Assembly (NCBI GenBank): GCA_905234765.1 | Contig: CAJOIF010000030.1 | Location: 1-47,174, forward strand | Direction of reading: 5' to 3' | DNA: 47,174 bases | Origin: an uncultured Bacteroidales bacterium | Lineage (GTDB): Bacteria > Bacteroidota > Bacteroidia > Bacteroidales > F082 | In this document: one piece after another, positions 7,419 through 14,915 of the stretch | How the letters are laid out: every line of letters begins with the position of its first letter | Position numbering within the stretch: the first letter of the stretch is position 1 | The notes under the pieces: generated by a model | The model's input: only the letters and a program-made list of their open reading frames with translations | Database searches by the model: none | Told to the model about the DNA's origin: nothing | Program-made: the position numbers and the translations under genes

Positions 7419-7940
7419 ATGTTCATCAATGACAGCACCCTATCGCTCCGATGCGCCGAACCTGAAGACGCTCAACTCATCTACCGCTGGGAAAACGACC
7501 GGACGGTATGGCGTGTCAGCGGTACGATTGCACCATACACCTTGTTCCACATCGAGCAATTCCTACTGAACAACAACGACTTAACTTCGCAGAAACAACT
7601 CCGGCTAATGATTGACCTATACGGCACAAAAGAATCCATTGGCTGCATCGACATTTATGACTACGATGCCCTCAACGAGCGGGCTAAGGTCGGCATCCTC
7701 ATCGATGAAGCCCATCGAAACCAAGGCCATGCCACACGAGCTCTTTCGCTTTGTTTGCACTATCTTTTTGAAGACATAATGCTCCATCAAGTGTATTGCT
7801 CCATTGACGAGACCAACATAGAGAGTCAAAAACTGTTTGAAAGCCAAGGATTTGTACTATGCGGACGCAAAAAAGATTGGATCAAGACGAAAGATGGATT
7901 TGTCGACGAGCTGGAGTATCAGAAATTTACAAACTTTTGA
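7419..7940 (+). CDS. GNAT-family N-acetyltransferase
   Basis: A 173-residue acetyl-CoA-dependent acetyltransferase of the RimJ/RimL-like class. The N-terminal strand reads STLSLRCAEPEDAQLIYRWEND, the acetyl-CoA loop is DEAHRNQGHATRALSLCLHYLF (the R/Q-x-x-G-x-A site is RNQGHA), and the C-terminal ESQKLFESQGFVLCGRKKDW with a final VDELEYQKF is family-typical. The ATG at 7419 is preferred because homologues begin a few residues before the first strand; an in-frame ATG at 7380 would add 13 residues. The substrate is unknown. It leads a plus-strand run with mltG 15 bases downstream. Confidence 0.9.
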   Translation: MFINDSTLSLRCAEPEDAQLIYRWENDRTVWRVSGTIAPYTLFHIEQFLLNNNDLTSQKQLRLMIDLYGTKESIGCIDIYDYDALNERAKVGILIDEAHRNQGHATRALSLCLHYLFEDIMLHQVYCSIDETNIESQKLFESQGFVLCGRKKDWIKTKDGFVDELEYQKFTNF

Positions 7941-7955
7941 AAATCAACAAACAAA

Positions 7956-9053
7956 ATGGTCAAAATAGAAACAAAACTCCCAAAAGAGAAAAAGAAAACA
8001 TCCAAGAAAAAAGGAAGAAAGGCCAAACTGACCATCATTTTGGTTCTCTCCATTCTCATTATCTTTGCCTTGACCTTCGGTTATTGGGCGTTCCGCACGG
8101 TGATGTCGCCCAACGTGGCCACGCCCGACGGCAAGGAAGCAGTCATCTACATCCCTACGGGCAGCACTTTCGACGATGTGACAGCCATTTTGTCAGAAGC
8201 CGACATCCTCGTCAACCTGAAGAGTTTCAAGTGGGTAGCTAAGAAGAAAGACTATCCTGACAACATCCATCCTGGCCGTTACGTCATCGGCAACGGCATC
8301 AACAACAACCGTTTGGTCAATATGCTGCGCGGCGGCTTGCAAAGTCCTGTCAACGTGACCTTCAACAACCTCCGTGACATTGATCAATTGGCAGGGCGCA
8401 TCGGAAAACAGCTTGAGGCCGACTCCACCTCCATCTCCAACCTGCTTCACAACCAAGACTATATCGGACAATTAGGCTTCAACAACCGAACTATTCCCGC
8501 TCTTTTCCTTCCCGACACCTATGAATTTTACTGGAACACCGATGCAGAGGGATTCGTCAACCGCATGTTCCAAGAGTACAACAAATTCTGGAACGAAGAA
8601 CGCCGTCAACAAGCTTCTTCTAAAGGCCTCTCTCCCATTCAAGTCAGCACCTTGGCTTCCATCGTGAACAAAGAGACCAACATGAGCGATGAAATGCCAC
8701 GCGTGGCGGGCGTTTATCTCAATAGGCTGAAAAACAACTGGTTGCTTCAAGCCGACCCCACCCTCATCTTTGCTTGGAACGACTACACCCTCCGCCGCGT
8801 GCTCGAATACCACAAGCAAATCGAGTCGCCGTACAACACATACAAATACCCAGGCTTACCGCCTGGGCCCATCTGCATTCCGTCCGTCGCCGCCGTCAAA
8901 GCCGTCCTCAACGCCGAAGACCACCATTATTTCTACTTCTGCGCCAAAGAGGATTTCTCCGGCTACCACAACTTCGCCAAAACCCTGACCGAACACAATC
9001 GCAACGCAGCTAAATACCAACAGGCATTGAACCAAAGAGGTATAATGAAATAG
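7956..9053 (+). CDS. mltG: Endolytic murein transglycosylase MltG
   Basis: A 365-residue inner-membrane protein that cleaves nascent peptidoglycan strands and helps set glycan chain length. A lysine-rich cytoplasmic N-terminus (1-27) precedes one transmembrane helix (about 28-50). A LysM-like region follows, then the YceG catalytic domain with the glutamate in ASIVNKETNMSDEMPRVAGVYLNRL, plus LQADPTLIFAW and the closing YNTYKYPGLPPGPICIPS motif. The length and motif order fit the family. It is cotranscribed with the GNAT gene by position; the next gene on this strand is 113 bases away across a repeat-filled gap. Confidence 0.95.
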   Translation: MVKIETKLPKEKKKTSKKKGRKAKLTIILVLSILIIFALTFGYWAFRTVMSPNVATPDGKEAVIYIPTGSTFDDVTAILSEADILVNLKSFKWVAKKKDYPDNIHPGRYVIGNGINNNRLVNMLRGGLQSPVNVTFNNLRDIDQLAGRIGKQLEADSTSISNLLHNQDYIGQLGFNNRTIPALFLPDTYEFYWNTDAEGFVNRMFQEYNKFWNEERRQQASSKGLSPIQVSTLASIVNKETNMSDEMPRVAGVYLNRLKNNWLLQADPTLIFAWNDYTLRRVLEYHKQIESPYNTYKYPGLPPGPICIPSVAAVKAVLNAEDHHYFYFCAKEDFSGYHNFAKTLTEHNRNAAKYQQALNQRGIMK

Positions 9054-9072
9054 AATACTTATGGCCTAGATT

Positions 9073-9105
9073 GCTTCGTCATTCCTCCTCGCAATGACGC
9101 AAAGC
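9073..9105. repeat. Stem-loop repeat in the mltG-pgm gap
   Basis: GCTT-CGTCATT pairs with AATGACG-CA-AAGC around a 9-base CCTCCTCGC loop. From memory, similar GTCATTCCTCCTCGCAATGAC words recur between genes in many gut Bacteroidota genomes, which suggests a dispersed intergenic element; only one copy is in this window. Confidence 0.55.
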
Positions 9106-9108
9106 GTC

Positions 9109-9164
9109 AACTGAACAACTAAACAACTGAATAACTGAACAACTGAACAACTAAACAACTGATA
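9109..9164 (+). repeat. Seven tandem 8-bp units (AACTGAAC) before the phosphohexomutase start
   Basis: Seven consecutive octamers of the form AACTGAAC, AACTAAAC or AACTGAAT run up to two bases before the ATG at 9167. The array replaces any recognisable ribosome-binding site. A degenerate array of the same unit lies directly before glmM on the other strand (14878-14915). Confidence 0.85.
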
Positions 9165-9166
9165 CC

Positions 9167-10513
9167 ATGAAAGCATTCAAAGCATACGACATCCGTGGCG
9201 AATGGGGCACTGACCTCAACGCCGACATCGCCTACCGCATCGGGTACTTCCTGCCTGACATCCTCGAGGCCGACACCTTCCTCGTGGGCCGTGACATGAG
9301 ACTTTCGTCCGATACCATGTTTGACGCCCTCACCAGCGGCCTTACCGACCGTGGCAAAAACGTTGACAGCATTGGACTCGCCACCACACCATTAGTGTAT
9401 TGGTCTACTGCCAAATACGGTTACAAAGCCTCGGTGCAAATCACTGCTTCACACAACCCCAAAAACCATAACGGACTAAAGATCTCCGCCGACAACGCCC
9501 TCCCCGTAGGCTACGACACTGGCTTGAACCGTTTGGAAGCCTTAGTGGAAAGCGATGTCCCCACAACGCCTTGCGAGAAAAAAGGCCAAATCCGTGAGCG
9601 GAATGTCTATGCTGATTATCTCGCTTTTCAGAAGCAGTTTGTCGGCGACTTGAGCAACCTCAACATCGCCGTGGACTGCAGCAACGGCATGTCGTCGCTC
9701 TTTGCTCACGAACTCATCGGCAAAGCACATTACATCAATGACACCCTTGACGGCAACTTCCCCAACCATGAGCCCAATCCCTTGGAAGCCAACGCGCAAG
9801 AACAAATCAAGGCTTTGGTGAAGAAAGAGAAATGCGACATCGGCCTGCTCTTTGACGGCGATGCCGACCGCATCACCTTCATCGATGAGAAAGGACGCTT
9901 CATCAGCCCCGACCTCATCATCGCTTTCCTAGGCGATTTCTTCATCGGCGAACAGAAGCAGAAAGGCATTGTGCTGCAAGACATCCGCAGTTCCCGCGCC
10001 ATCCAGGAATACCTCAACCGCTACCACGCCAAAGTAGAGACATGGCGCGTGGGTAGAGCCTACGCCGCGCTGAAACTCCGCGAGTTAGACGGCTGCTATG
10101 GCGGCGAGTTGGCCGGACACTACTATTTCCGTGACTTCTACTATTCCGACTCCGCACTTTTAGCTGCCTCCATCGTGCTTCGGCTGTTGGCCGAGCGCAA
10201 GAAAGCAGGCCAGACCTTGAGCCAAATCATCGACGAGATCACGCCTTACAGCAACTCAGGCGAAATCAACTTCAAGATCGAGCGCAAGCAAGAAGCCATG
10301 GATGCCGTTCGTGACCATTTCTGCGCCATCGAGAAACCCGAGCGTTTCCTCGACTTCGACGGCTACCGTTTGGATTACCCCGACTGGTGGCTTAACATAC
10401 GTCCCTCTAACACCGAGCCCTATCTCCGCTTCCTCTGCGAGGCCAAGAGCGAGGCCAAGTTGCAGGAACTCATCGACACCGTCACCCGTATCGTCAAACA
10501 AATTGAAAAGTAA
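9167..10513 (+). CDS. Phosphomannomutase/phosphoglucomutase
   Basis: A 448-residue alpha-D-phosphohexomutase of the AlgC/ManB type, interconverting hexose 1- and 6-phosphates for nucleotide-sugar and polysaccharide synthesis. The phosphoserine loop is TASHNPKNHNGLKI with S95, the magnesium loop is DGDADR (230-235), the sugar-specificity region is GELAGHYYFRDFYYSDS, and the phosphate-binding loop is RPSNTEPYLRF near the C-terminus. The GEMSGH-like loop (here GELAGH) points to PMM/PGM activity rather than to glucosamine mutase. It is distinct from the glmM gene further on. The TPR lipoprotein begins four bases after its stop. Confidence 0.93.
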   Translation: MKAFKAYDIRGEWGTDLNADIAYRIGYFLPDILEADTFLVGRDMRLSSDTMFDALTSGLTDRGKNVDSIGLATTPLVYWSTAKYGYKASVQITASHNPKNHNGLKISADNALPVGYDTGLNRLEALVESDVPTTPCEKKGQIRERNVYADYLAFQKQFVGDLSNLNIAVDCSNGMSSLFAHELIGKAHYINDTLDGNFPNHEPNPLEANAQEQIKALVKKEKCDIGLLFDGDADRITFIDEKGRFISPDLIIAFLGDFFIGEQKQKGIVLQDIRSSRAIQEYLNRYHAKVETWRVGRAYAALKLRELDGCYGGELAGHYYFRDFYYSDSALLAASIVLRLLAERKKAGQTLSQIIDEITPYSNSGEINFKIERKQEAMDAVRDHFCAIEKPERFLDFDGYRLDYPDWWLNIRPSNTEPYLRFLCEAKSEAKLQELIDTVTRIVKQIEK

Positions 10514-10517
10514 AACA

Positions 10518-10928
10518 ATGAAAAAACTGAATTATCTGTTGACCATACTCCTCTTTGCTGGACTGACAGCCTGCCAAGACCCAGCCAAATCACGTATCTA
10601 TATGGACGAAGGCAGTAAGTTGATGATGACCTACGGCAAGTTTAAGGAAGCAGAAGCCTCTTTTGACAAAGCCATCAAGTACGACAAAAGCAACTACGAA
10701 GCTTATTATCTGAGAGGCTGTGCAAAAATCAACGAGAAGAAATACCGAGACGCCATTGACGATTTCGGAAAAGCCACAGAGTTGAAACCCGACTATGCCG
10801 ATGCTTACTTCAACATCGGAAAAGTCTACTATATCCTCAACAATGAGGATGAAGCTTGCAAATACTATAAACTGGCTGAAAAATACGGCCGACCCAATCT
10901 AGACGACTACCTACGCAGATGCAAATGA
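10518..10928 (+). CDS. TPR-repeat lipoprotein
   Basis: A 136-residue predicted lipoprotein: MKKLNYLLTILLFAGLTAC gives a signal peptide with lipobox LTAC and lipidated C19. The mature part has about three TPR units (MTYGKFKEAEASFDKAIKYD, KKYRDAIDDFGKATELKPD, NNEDEACKYYKLAEKYG), which usually mediate protein-protein contacts. No specific partner is indicated. The ATG at 10518 is four bases after the phosphohexomutase stop, so the two are probably cotranscribed. It converges on the MORN gene with three bases between stops and no terminator hairpin. Confidence 0.85.
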   Translation: MKKLNYLLTILLFAGLTACQDPAKSRIYMDEGSKLMMTYGKFKEAEASFDKAIKYDKSNYEAYYLRGCAKINEKKYRDAIDDFGKATELKPDYADAYFNIGKVYYILNNEDEACKYYKLAEKYGRPNLDDYLRRCK

Positions 10929-10931
10929 CCT

Positions 10932-11597
10932 TCAGTCGAACACCTCAGTAACCAAAAGGTCGCCGTCTTCGTTATAAGTCTTCCAAGTACCTGATTTCTT
11001 TCCTTTTACATATTGCCCCTCCTCTTTCAAGGCGGTATTGGGGTAATAGGTTTTACATGGACCGTCCAGTTGCCCTTGATGGTACTGACATTCCATCTGC
11101 AAAACGCCTGTATCAGAAAACTTATGGCACAAACCTTCCGGCTGACCTTCAACATATTGCGTCTCTTCGGCAAGTTTGCCGTTGTTCGGGTTGTAAAGTC
11201 TAGACCAACCGTGCACTTTTCCGTCTTTATTGTCTTCCAAAAGCAGCAGTTGACCCGAATTCTTATCGAAATACCTCCACTCGCCTTCCTTCTTTTGATT
11301 AACGTAGTACCCCGTAGCCACCACACGACCGTTGGAGGCGTAGGTCTTGTTCAGACATTTCGTGCCCGACTTGTCGAACTCATTAGTAGCCTGCAGGTTG
11401 CCTTGCTCGTCATAGTAGCGAAACGTACCTTTGCACTTGTCGTTTTTGAACTGTCCTTCATAGCGTTTCTGACCATTTGGGTAAAAATCCGCCCACGTCC
11501 CTTGACGGCGTCCTTTTGAATCAGTTCGATTAATATCCTGACACACAGATGGTAGCGATATCAGCGCGACCAAAGCAAGAAAAAGGAATCTCTTCAT
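10932..11597 (-). CDS. Secreted MORN-repeat (YwqK-like) protein
   Basis: A 221-residue exported protein. Residues 1-20 (MKRFLFLALVALISLPSVCQ) form a signal peptide. The rest is a chain of MORN-type beta-hairpin repeats such as GTWADFYPNGQKRYEGQFKN, GEWRYFDKNSGQLLLLEDN and GTWKTYNEDGDLLVTEVFD, the pattern annotated as toxin-antitoxin YwqK family antitoxin; no toxin partner is nearby, so that label should not be read as function. The ATG at 11597 is used rather than an upstream one at 11618 because it directly precedes the signal peptide and lies downstream of the -7 box. It is divergent from recR. Confidence 0.82.
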   Translation of the reverse strand: MKRFLFLALVALISLPSVCQDINRTDSKGRRQGTWADFYPNGQKRYEGQFKNDKCKGTFRYYDEQGNLQATNEFDKSGTKCLNKTYASNGRVVATGYYVNQKKEGEWRYFDKNSGQLLLLEDNKDGKVHGWSRLYNPNNGKLAEETQYVEGQPEGLCHKFSDTGVLQMECQYHQGQLDGPCKTYYPNTALKEEGQYVKGKKSGTWKTYNEDGDLLVTEVFD

Positions 11598-11615
11598 GAT
11601 GGTTGATTTTGACTG

Positions 11616-11623
11616 CAAATTTA
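11616..11623 (-). promoter_or_regulatory. -7 box (TAAATTTG) of the MORN gene promoter
   Basis: Exact TAnnTTTG match on the minus strand. It forms the left arm of an 11-bp inverted repeat CTGCAAATTTA / TAAATTTGCAG whose right arm holds the recR -7 box. Confidence 0.7.
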
Positions 11624-11633
11624 GGAAAAAACG

Positions 11634-11641
11634 TAAATTTG
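11634..11641 (+). promoter_or_regulatory. -7 box (TAAATTTG) of the recR promoter
   Basis: Exact TAnnTTTG match, 14 bases before the recR ATG. The predicted transcription start near 11648 leaves a leader of about seven bases. It sits ten bases from the divergent -7 box. Confidence 0.7.
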
Positions 11642-11654
11642 CAGCCGATATTGT

Positions 11655-12266
11655 ATGGCCGAATACTCCTCCATATTATTGGAAAACGCTGTGGAGTCGC
11701 TCTCCAAATTGCCAGGCATCGGCAAGAAAACCGCCTTGCGCCTTGCCTTGCATCTGCTCAACGAAGATACCATGGAAACCGAGCAACTCGCTGATTCACT
11801 GCTAAAAATGAAGCACAACATTATGCTGTGCGAGCGGTGTTATAACATCAGCGACACAAAAGTTTGTTCCATCTGCAGCAACCCTCGTCGTGACGAAAAC
11901 ACGCTTTGTGTGGTGTCCGACATGCGCGACGTGTTAGCCATCGAGCGGACGGCCTCGTTCAACGGGCTGTACCATGTATTAGGCGGCGTCATCAGCCCCA
12001 TCGAAGGCATCTCGCCCAACGACCTGAAAATTGCTGAACTCATACAACGCACACAGAAAGAAGACATTAAGGAAATCATTCTGGCCCTGCCCGCCACCAT
12101 TGAGGGAGATACGACCAATTTCTACATCTTCAGACAGTTGAAGGATTTTGAGGGCAAAATTTCGGTGATTTCAAAGGGTATAGCCGTGGGCGATGCCTTG
12201 GAATTTGTCGACGAGGTGACGCTGGGAAGGTCGATACAAAACCGCGTGCCGTTCAACCAAAAATGA
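11655..12266 (+). CDS. recR: Recombination mediator RecR
   Basis: A 203-residue DNA-repair protein that works with RecF/RecO to load RecA onto gapped DNA. A helix-hairpin-helix (SKLPGIGKKTALRLALHLL, 17-35) precedes a zinc finger with C59, C62, C71 and C74 (CERCYN...CSIC), a Toprim domain (LCVVSDMRDVLAIERT, then YHVLGGVISPIEGISPNDL), and a C-terminal Walker B-like region. Length and motif order are as in other RecR proteins. The stop TGA is immediately followed by the antisense stop of the next gene with no base between. Confidence 0.96.
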   Translation: MAEYSSILLENAVESLSKLPGIGKKTALRLALHLLNEDTMETEQLADSLLKMKHNIMLCERCYNISDTKVCSICSNPRRDENTLCVVSDMRDVLAIERTASFNGLYHVLGGVISPIEGISPNDLKIAELIQRTQKEDIKEIILALPATIEGDTTNFYIFRQLKDFEGKISVISKGIAVGDALEFVDEVTLGRSIQNRVPFNQK

Positions 12267-12494
12267 TTACAATTCAAACAAATCCAATTGGTTCTCGGTC
12301 AGGTACAAATCCTTCGGGATTTCGTACTCGTAATTGTTAATAAAACGTTCTATATTCCTCTTAATCAACTTAATGGGCGTGGTTTTACGCGCCTTGCAAT
12401 AATTGCGCAGCGAGCGATATTGACCGTCGGAAAGCTTGAACGTAATGGCGTGGTACTTATAGTTGCGGCGTCTCTTTTTCTTGTTTTGTCCCAT
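12267..12494 (-). CDS. Small basic protein, possible ribbon-helix-helix fold
   Basis: A 75-residue protein I cannot assign to a named family. The N-terminus MGQNKKKRRRNYKYH is strongly basic. AITFKLSDGQYRSLRNYCKARKTTPIKLIKRNIERFI then fits a beta strand followed by two helices, the layout of ribbon-helix-helix DNA-binding proteins; this is an inference from pattern only. The C-terminus is hydrophilic. It has its own TATTTTTG promoter and is divergent from the PfkB kinase. Its stop abuts that of recR. The sequence looks constrained rather than random, and the promoter supports it being a real gene. Confidence 0.75.
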   Translation of the reverse strand: MGQNKKKRRRNYKYHAITFKLSDGQYRSLRNYCKARKTTPIKLIKRNIERFINNYEYEIPKDLYLTENQLDLFEL

Positions 12495-12522
12495 AACCCC
12501 TTGATTTGATACGACAAAGAAA

Positions 12523-12530
12523 CAAAAATA
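12523..12530 (-). promoter_or_regulatory. -7 box (TATTTTTG) of the small basic protein gene
   Basis: Exact TAnnTTTG match on the minus strand, 28 bases upstream of the start codon. Confidence 0.65.
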
Positions 12531-12563
12531 ATACGTAAGTTCAAAAAAATCGCGAAAGTTTCC

Positions 12564-12571
12564 TATTTTTG
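12564..12571 (+). promoter_or_regulatory. -7 box (TATTTTTG) of the PfkB kinase gene
   Basis: Exact TAnnTTTG match, 18 bases before the ATG at 12590. Divergent from the promoter at 12523-12530. Confidence 0.7.
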
Positions 12572-12589
12572 ACCGTAATTTGAAACAAA

Positions 12590-13489
12590 ATGAGCATCAC
12601 GGTCATAGGAGAAACCAATATCGACATTGCGGTTGTACGGCACGGCACGGACATCCAAGGCGGTTGCACACCTGGTGACATCCGTTTCTATCATGGAGGT
12701 GTGGCCCGCAACATCGCGCACGACCTCTGCCTATTGGGTCACGAGGTCAAGCTGATGACGGTCTTCGGCGACGATGACTTCGCTACGCGCCTCATAGACA
12801 ACTGCAAGCAGATCGGAATGGATCTTTCACTATCAACTCAACACGAGAATGCCCAAAGTCCTATCTTTCTCAGTTTCAACAACCGATTCGGCAACATGCA
12901 AACTGCCGTTTCCGACACCAAACTGAATGAGCACATGGATTTGGATTGGCTTAAAGCAAAGATGCAAGATATCAACCGCTCTGATTTGGTCGTTGCCGAC
13001 ACCCTTTTGAGTGCAGAGGTTCTCGCCTTCCTCATTGACCACTGCCTTATGCCGCTATATATCGACACCGTTTCGCCCAAGAGAGCCTTGCTACTTTCCG
13101 AAGCCTTGAAACAATCATGGAAGAAATCGTTTTTCGCCTTGAAGTGCAACCTTGCCGAGGCTCATGCTTTGACAAGCATTTCAGAACCCGAAGAAGCTGC
13201 CAAATACTTGAACAGCAAAGGCATTGAGAACGTCTACCTCACACTTGGCGAAGATGGCGTGATTCACTGTTTCAAAGGGGAAACCCGTCATTTCCCTTCC
13301 CTAGAAGCCAATGTCGTCAACGTAACTGGCGCCGGAGATGCGTTTTTGGCAGGAGTGGTTCACGCCCATGCCACTGGACGTGTTGGTGAAGAGGCTGTAA
13401 GCTTCGGATTGAAAATGGCACAACTGAATATAGAAAGCGAAGCACCAGTCAACCCGATGCTTCGCCTTCACATGCTCACAGAGCCATAA
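12590..13489 (+). CDS. PfkB-family carbohydrate/nucleoside kinase
   Basis: A 299-residue ribokinase-fold kinase that phosphorylates a sugar or nucleoside using ATP. The N-terminal signature is GGVARNIAHDLCLLGHEVKLMTVFGDD and the C-terminal catalytic signature is NVTGAGDAFLAGVVHA, with the GAGD anion hole and catalytic aspartate. The GGVARNIA start resembles pseudouridine kinase (PsuK/YeiC, GGVGRNIA) more than ribokinase or fructokinase, so pseudouridine kinase is a plausible call, but no pseudouridine glycosidase gene is next to it. It is transcribed alone and converges on glmM with three bases between stops. Confidence 0.88.
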   Translation: MSITVIGETNIDIAVVRHGTDIQGGCTPGDIRFYHGGVARNIAHDLCLLGHEVKLMTVFGDDDFATRLIDNCKQIGMDLSLSTQHENAQSPIFLSFNNRFGNMQTAVSDTKLNEHMDLDWLKAKMQDINRSDLVVADTLLSAEVLAFLIDHCLMPLYIDTVSPKRALLLSEALKQSWKKSFFALKCNLAEAHALTSISEPEEAAKYLNSKGIENVYLTLGEDGVIHCFKGETRHFPSLEANVVNVTGAGDAFLAGVVHAHATGRVGEEAVSFGLKMAQLNIESEAPVNPMLRLHMLTEP

Positions 13490-13492
13490 ACA

Positions 13493-14875
13493 TCACACCA
13501 TCTTCTTCGCCTCAGCAAGAATCATCTCAGCGAAGCGCTCGGCTTCGGCTTCGGTCTTGCCTTCGGAGTAGATGCGGATGATGGGCTCGGTGTTCGACTT
13601 GCGCAAATGTACCCAGCCTTCCTCGAAGTCAATCTTCACGCCGTCGATGGTAGTCACTTGCTCGTTTTTGAACTTTTCAGCAAACTTGGCCAAGATGCCA
13701 TCCACGTCGGTTGTAGGTGTGAGTTGGATCTTGTTCTTCGACATGAAATAAGTGGGATATTCCTTCTTCAGCTCGGAGCATTTCACCTTCTTCTCGGCCA
13801 ACTGGGTCAGGAACAAAGCTGTACCGACAAGTGCATCGCGGCCATAGTGCAACTCAGGATAGATAACACCGCCATTGCCTTCACCGCCGATGACGGCACC
13901 CACTTCCTTCATCTTCTCCACCACGTTCACTTCGCCCACGGCAGCGGCAAAGTATTGCTGGCCATGCTTGCGCGTCACATCGCGCAGAGCACGCGTCGAA
14001 GAAAGGTTGCTCACCGTCGGGCCAGGCGTATGCTTCAAGATGAAGTCGGCGACCGAAACCAGAGTATATTCCTCGCCAAACAACTCGCCGTCTTCCTTAA
14101 CGAAAACGAGACGGTCCACATCCGGGTCGACAACTACGCCGAAGTCACAGCCTTGTTCCTTGACGTAGCGACAGATATCGGTAAGATTTTGTGCCAACGG
14201 CTCGGGCGTGTGAGCGAACTTGCCAGTAGGTTCGCAGTTGAGTTCCAACACCTCTTTTACACCAAGAGCGCGAAGCATCTTCGGAATGGCGATGCCACCC
14301 GTCGAATTGACCGCATCCACAGCCACCTTGAAGTTGGCCTTGGCAATCACTTCTTTATTCACCAACGGCAGTTTGCAGACCATTTCCACGTGCTTGTCCA
14401 TCCAGCCGTCAATTTGCTGATAACTACCGATTTCCTCAATTGGGACGAAATCGAAGTCGTCCTTGGCGGCCACATCGAGCAGCCAAGCGCCTTCAGCGGC
14501 AGAAATGAACTCGCCCTTTTCGTTGAGGAGCTTCAAGGCATTCCATTGTGCAGGGTTGTGACTGGCAGTAAGGATGATACCCGCGTCGGCTTTCAGTCCT
14601 GTCACGGCGATTTCAGTTGTAGGCGTAGTACTCAAACCGATGTCGAGTACATCGGCACCCATAGCTTGCAGCGTACCGCAAACCACCTGATTCACAAGGA
14701 ATCCCGAGAGGCGGGCATCGCGCCCCACCACGATTCTTGGACGTTTCACACCACGGTGTTGAACGAATTTGACGAAAGCGGCGGTGAATTTCACCATGTC
14801 AATGGGAGTCAAGTTGTCGCCCGGCTGACCACCAATGGTGCCACGAATGCCGGAAATGGATTTAATCAGTGTCAT
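13493..14875 (-). CDS. glmM: Phosphoglucosamine mutase
   Basis: A 460-residue phosphohexomutase that makes glucosamine 1-phosphate for UDP-GlcNAc, the precursor of peptidoglycan and lipid A. The phosphoserine loop is LTASHNPAQWNALKL with S105, the metal loop is DPDVDRLVF, the GEGNGGVIYPELHYGRDA motif is the version typical of Bacteroidota and archaeal-type GlmM, and the phosphate-binding loop is RKSNTEPIIRIYSEG. It is the last gene of a five-gene minus-strand run. An AACTGAAC-type repeat fills the 34-base gap to the upstream gene and partly overlaps that gene's stop codon. Confidence 0.92.
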   Translation of the reverse strand: MTLIKSISGIRGTIGGQPGDNLTPIDMVKFTAAFVKFVQHRGVKRPRIVVGRDARLSGFLVNQVVCGTLQAMGADVLDIGLSTTPTTEIAVTGLKADAGIILTASHNPAQWNALKLLNEKGEFISAAEGAWLLDVAAKDDFDFVPIEEIGSYQQIDGWMDKHVEMVCKLPLVNKEVIAKANFKVAVDAVNSTGGIAIPKMLRALGVKEVLELNCEPTGKFAHTPEPLAQNLTDICRYVKEQGCDFGVVVDPDVDRLVFVKEDGELFGEEYTLVSVADFILKHTPGPTVSNLSSTRALRDVTRKHGQQYFAAAVGEVNVVEKMKEVGAVIGGEGNGGVIYPELHYGRDALVGTALFLTQLAEKKVKCSELKKEYPTYFMSKNKIQLTPTTDVDGILAKFAEKFKNEQVTTIDGVKIDFEEGWVHLRKSNTEPIIRIYSEGKTEAEAERFAEMILAEAKKMV

Positions 14876-14877
14876 TT

Positions 14878-14915
14878 TATTCAGTTGTTAGTTATTAGTT
14901 TTCAGTTGTTCAGTT
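14878..14915 (-). repeat. AACTGAAC-type 8-bp repeat directly before glmM
   Basis: Read on the minus strand, AACTGAAC, AACTGAAA, ACTAATAACTAAC and AACTGAAT follow one another and end three bases before the ATG. The first unit supplies the TGA stop codon of the upstream gene. It is the same unit as the seven-copy array before the other phosphohexomutase gene (9109-9164). Confidence 0.7.

Noticed and set aside
10932..11597. MORN (YwqK-like) protein as part of a toxin-antitoxin system
   Set aside because: It is exported by a signal peptide and has no adjacent toxin gene; the antitoxin label in databases rests on a repeat match only.
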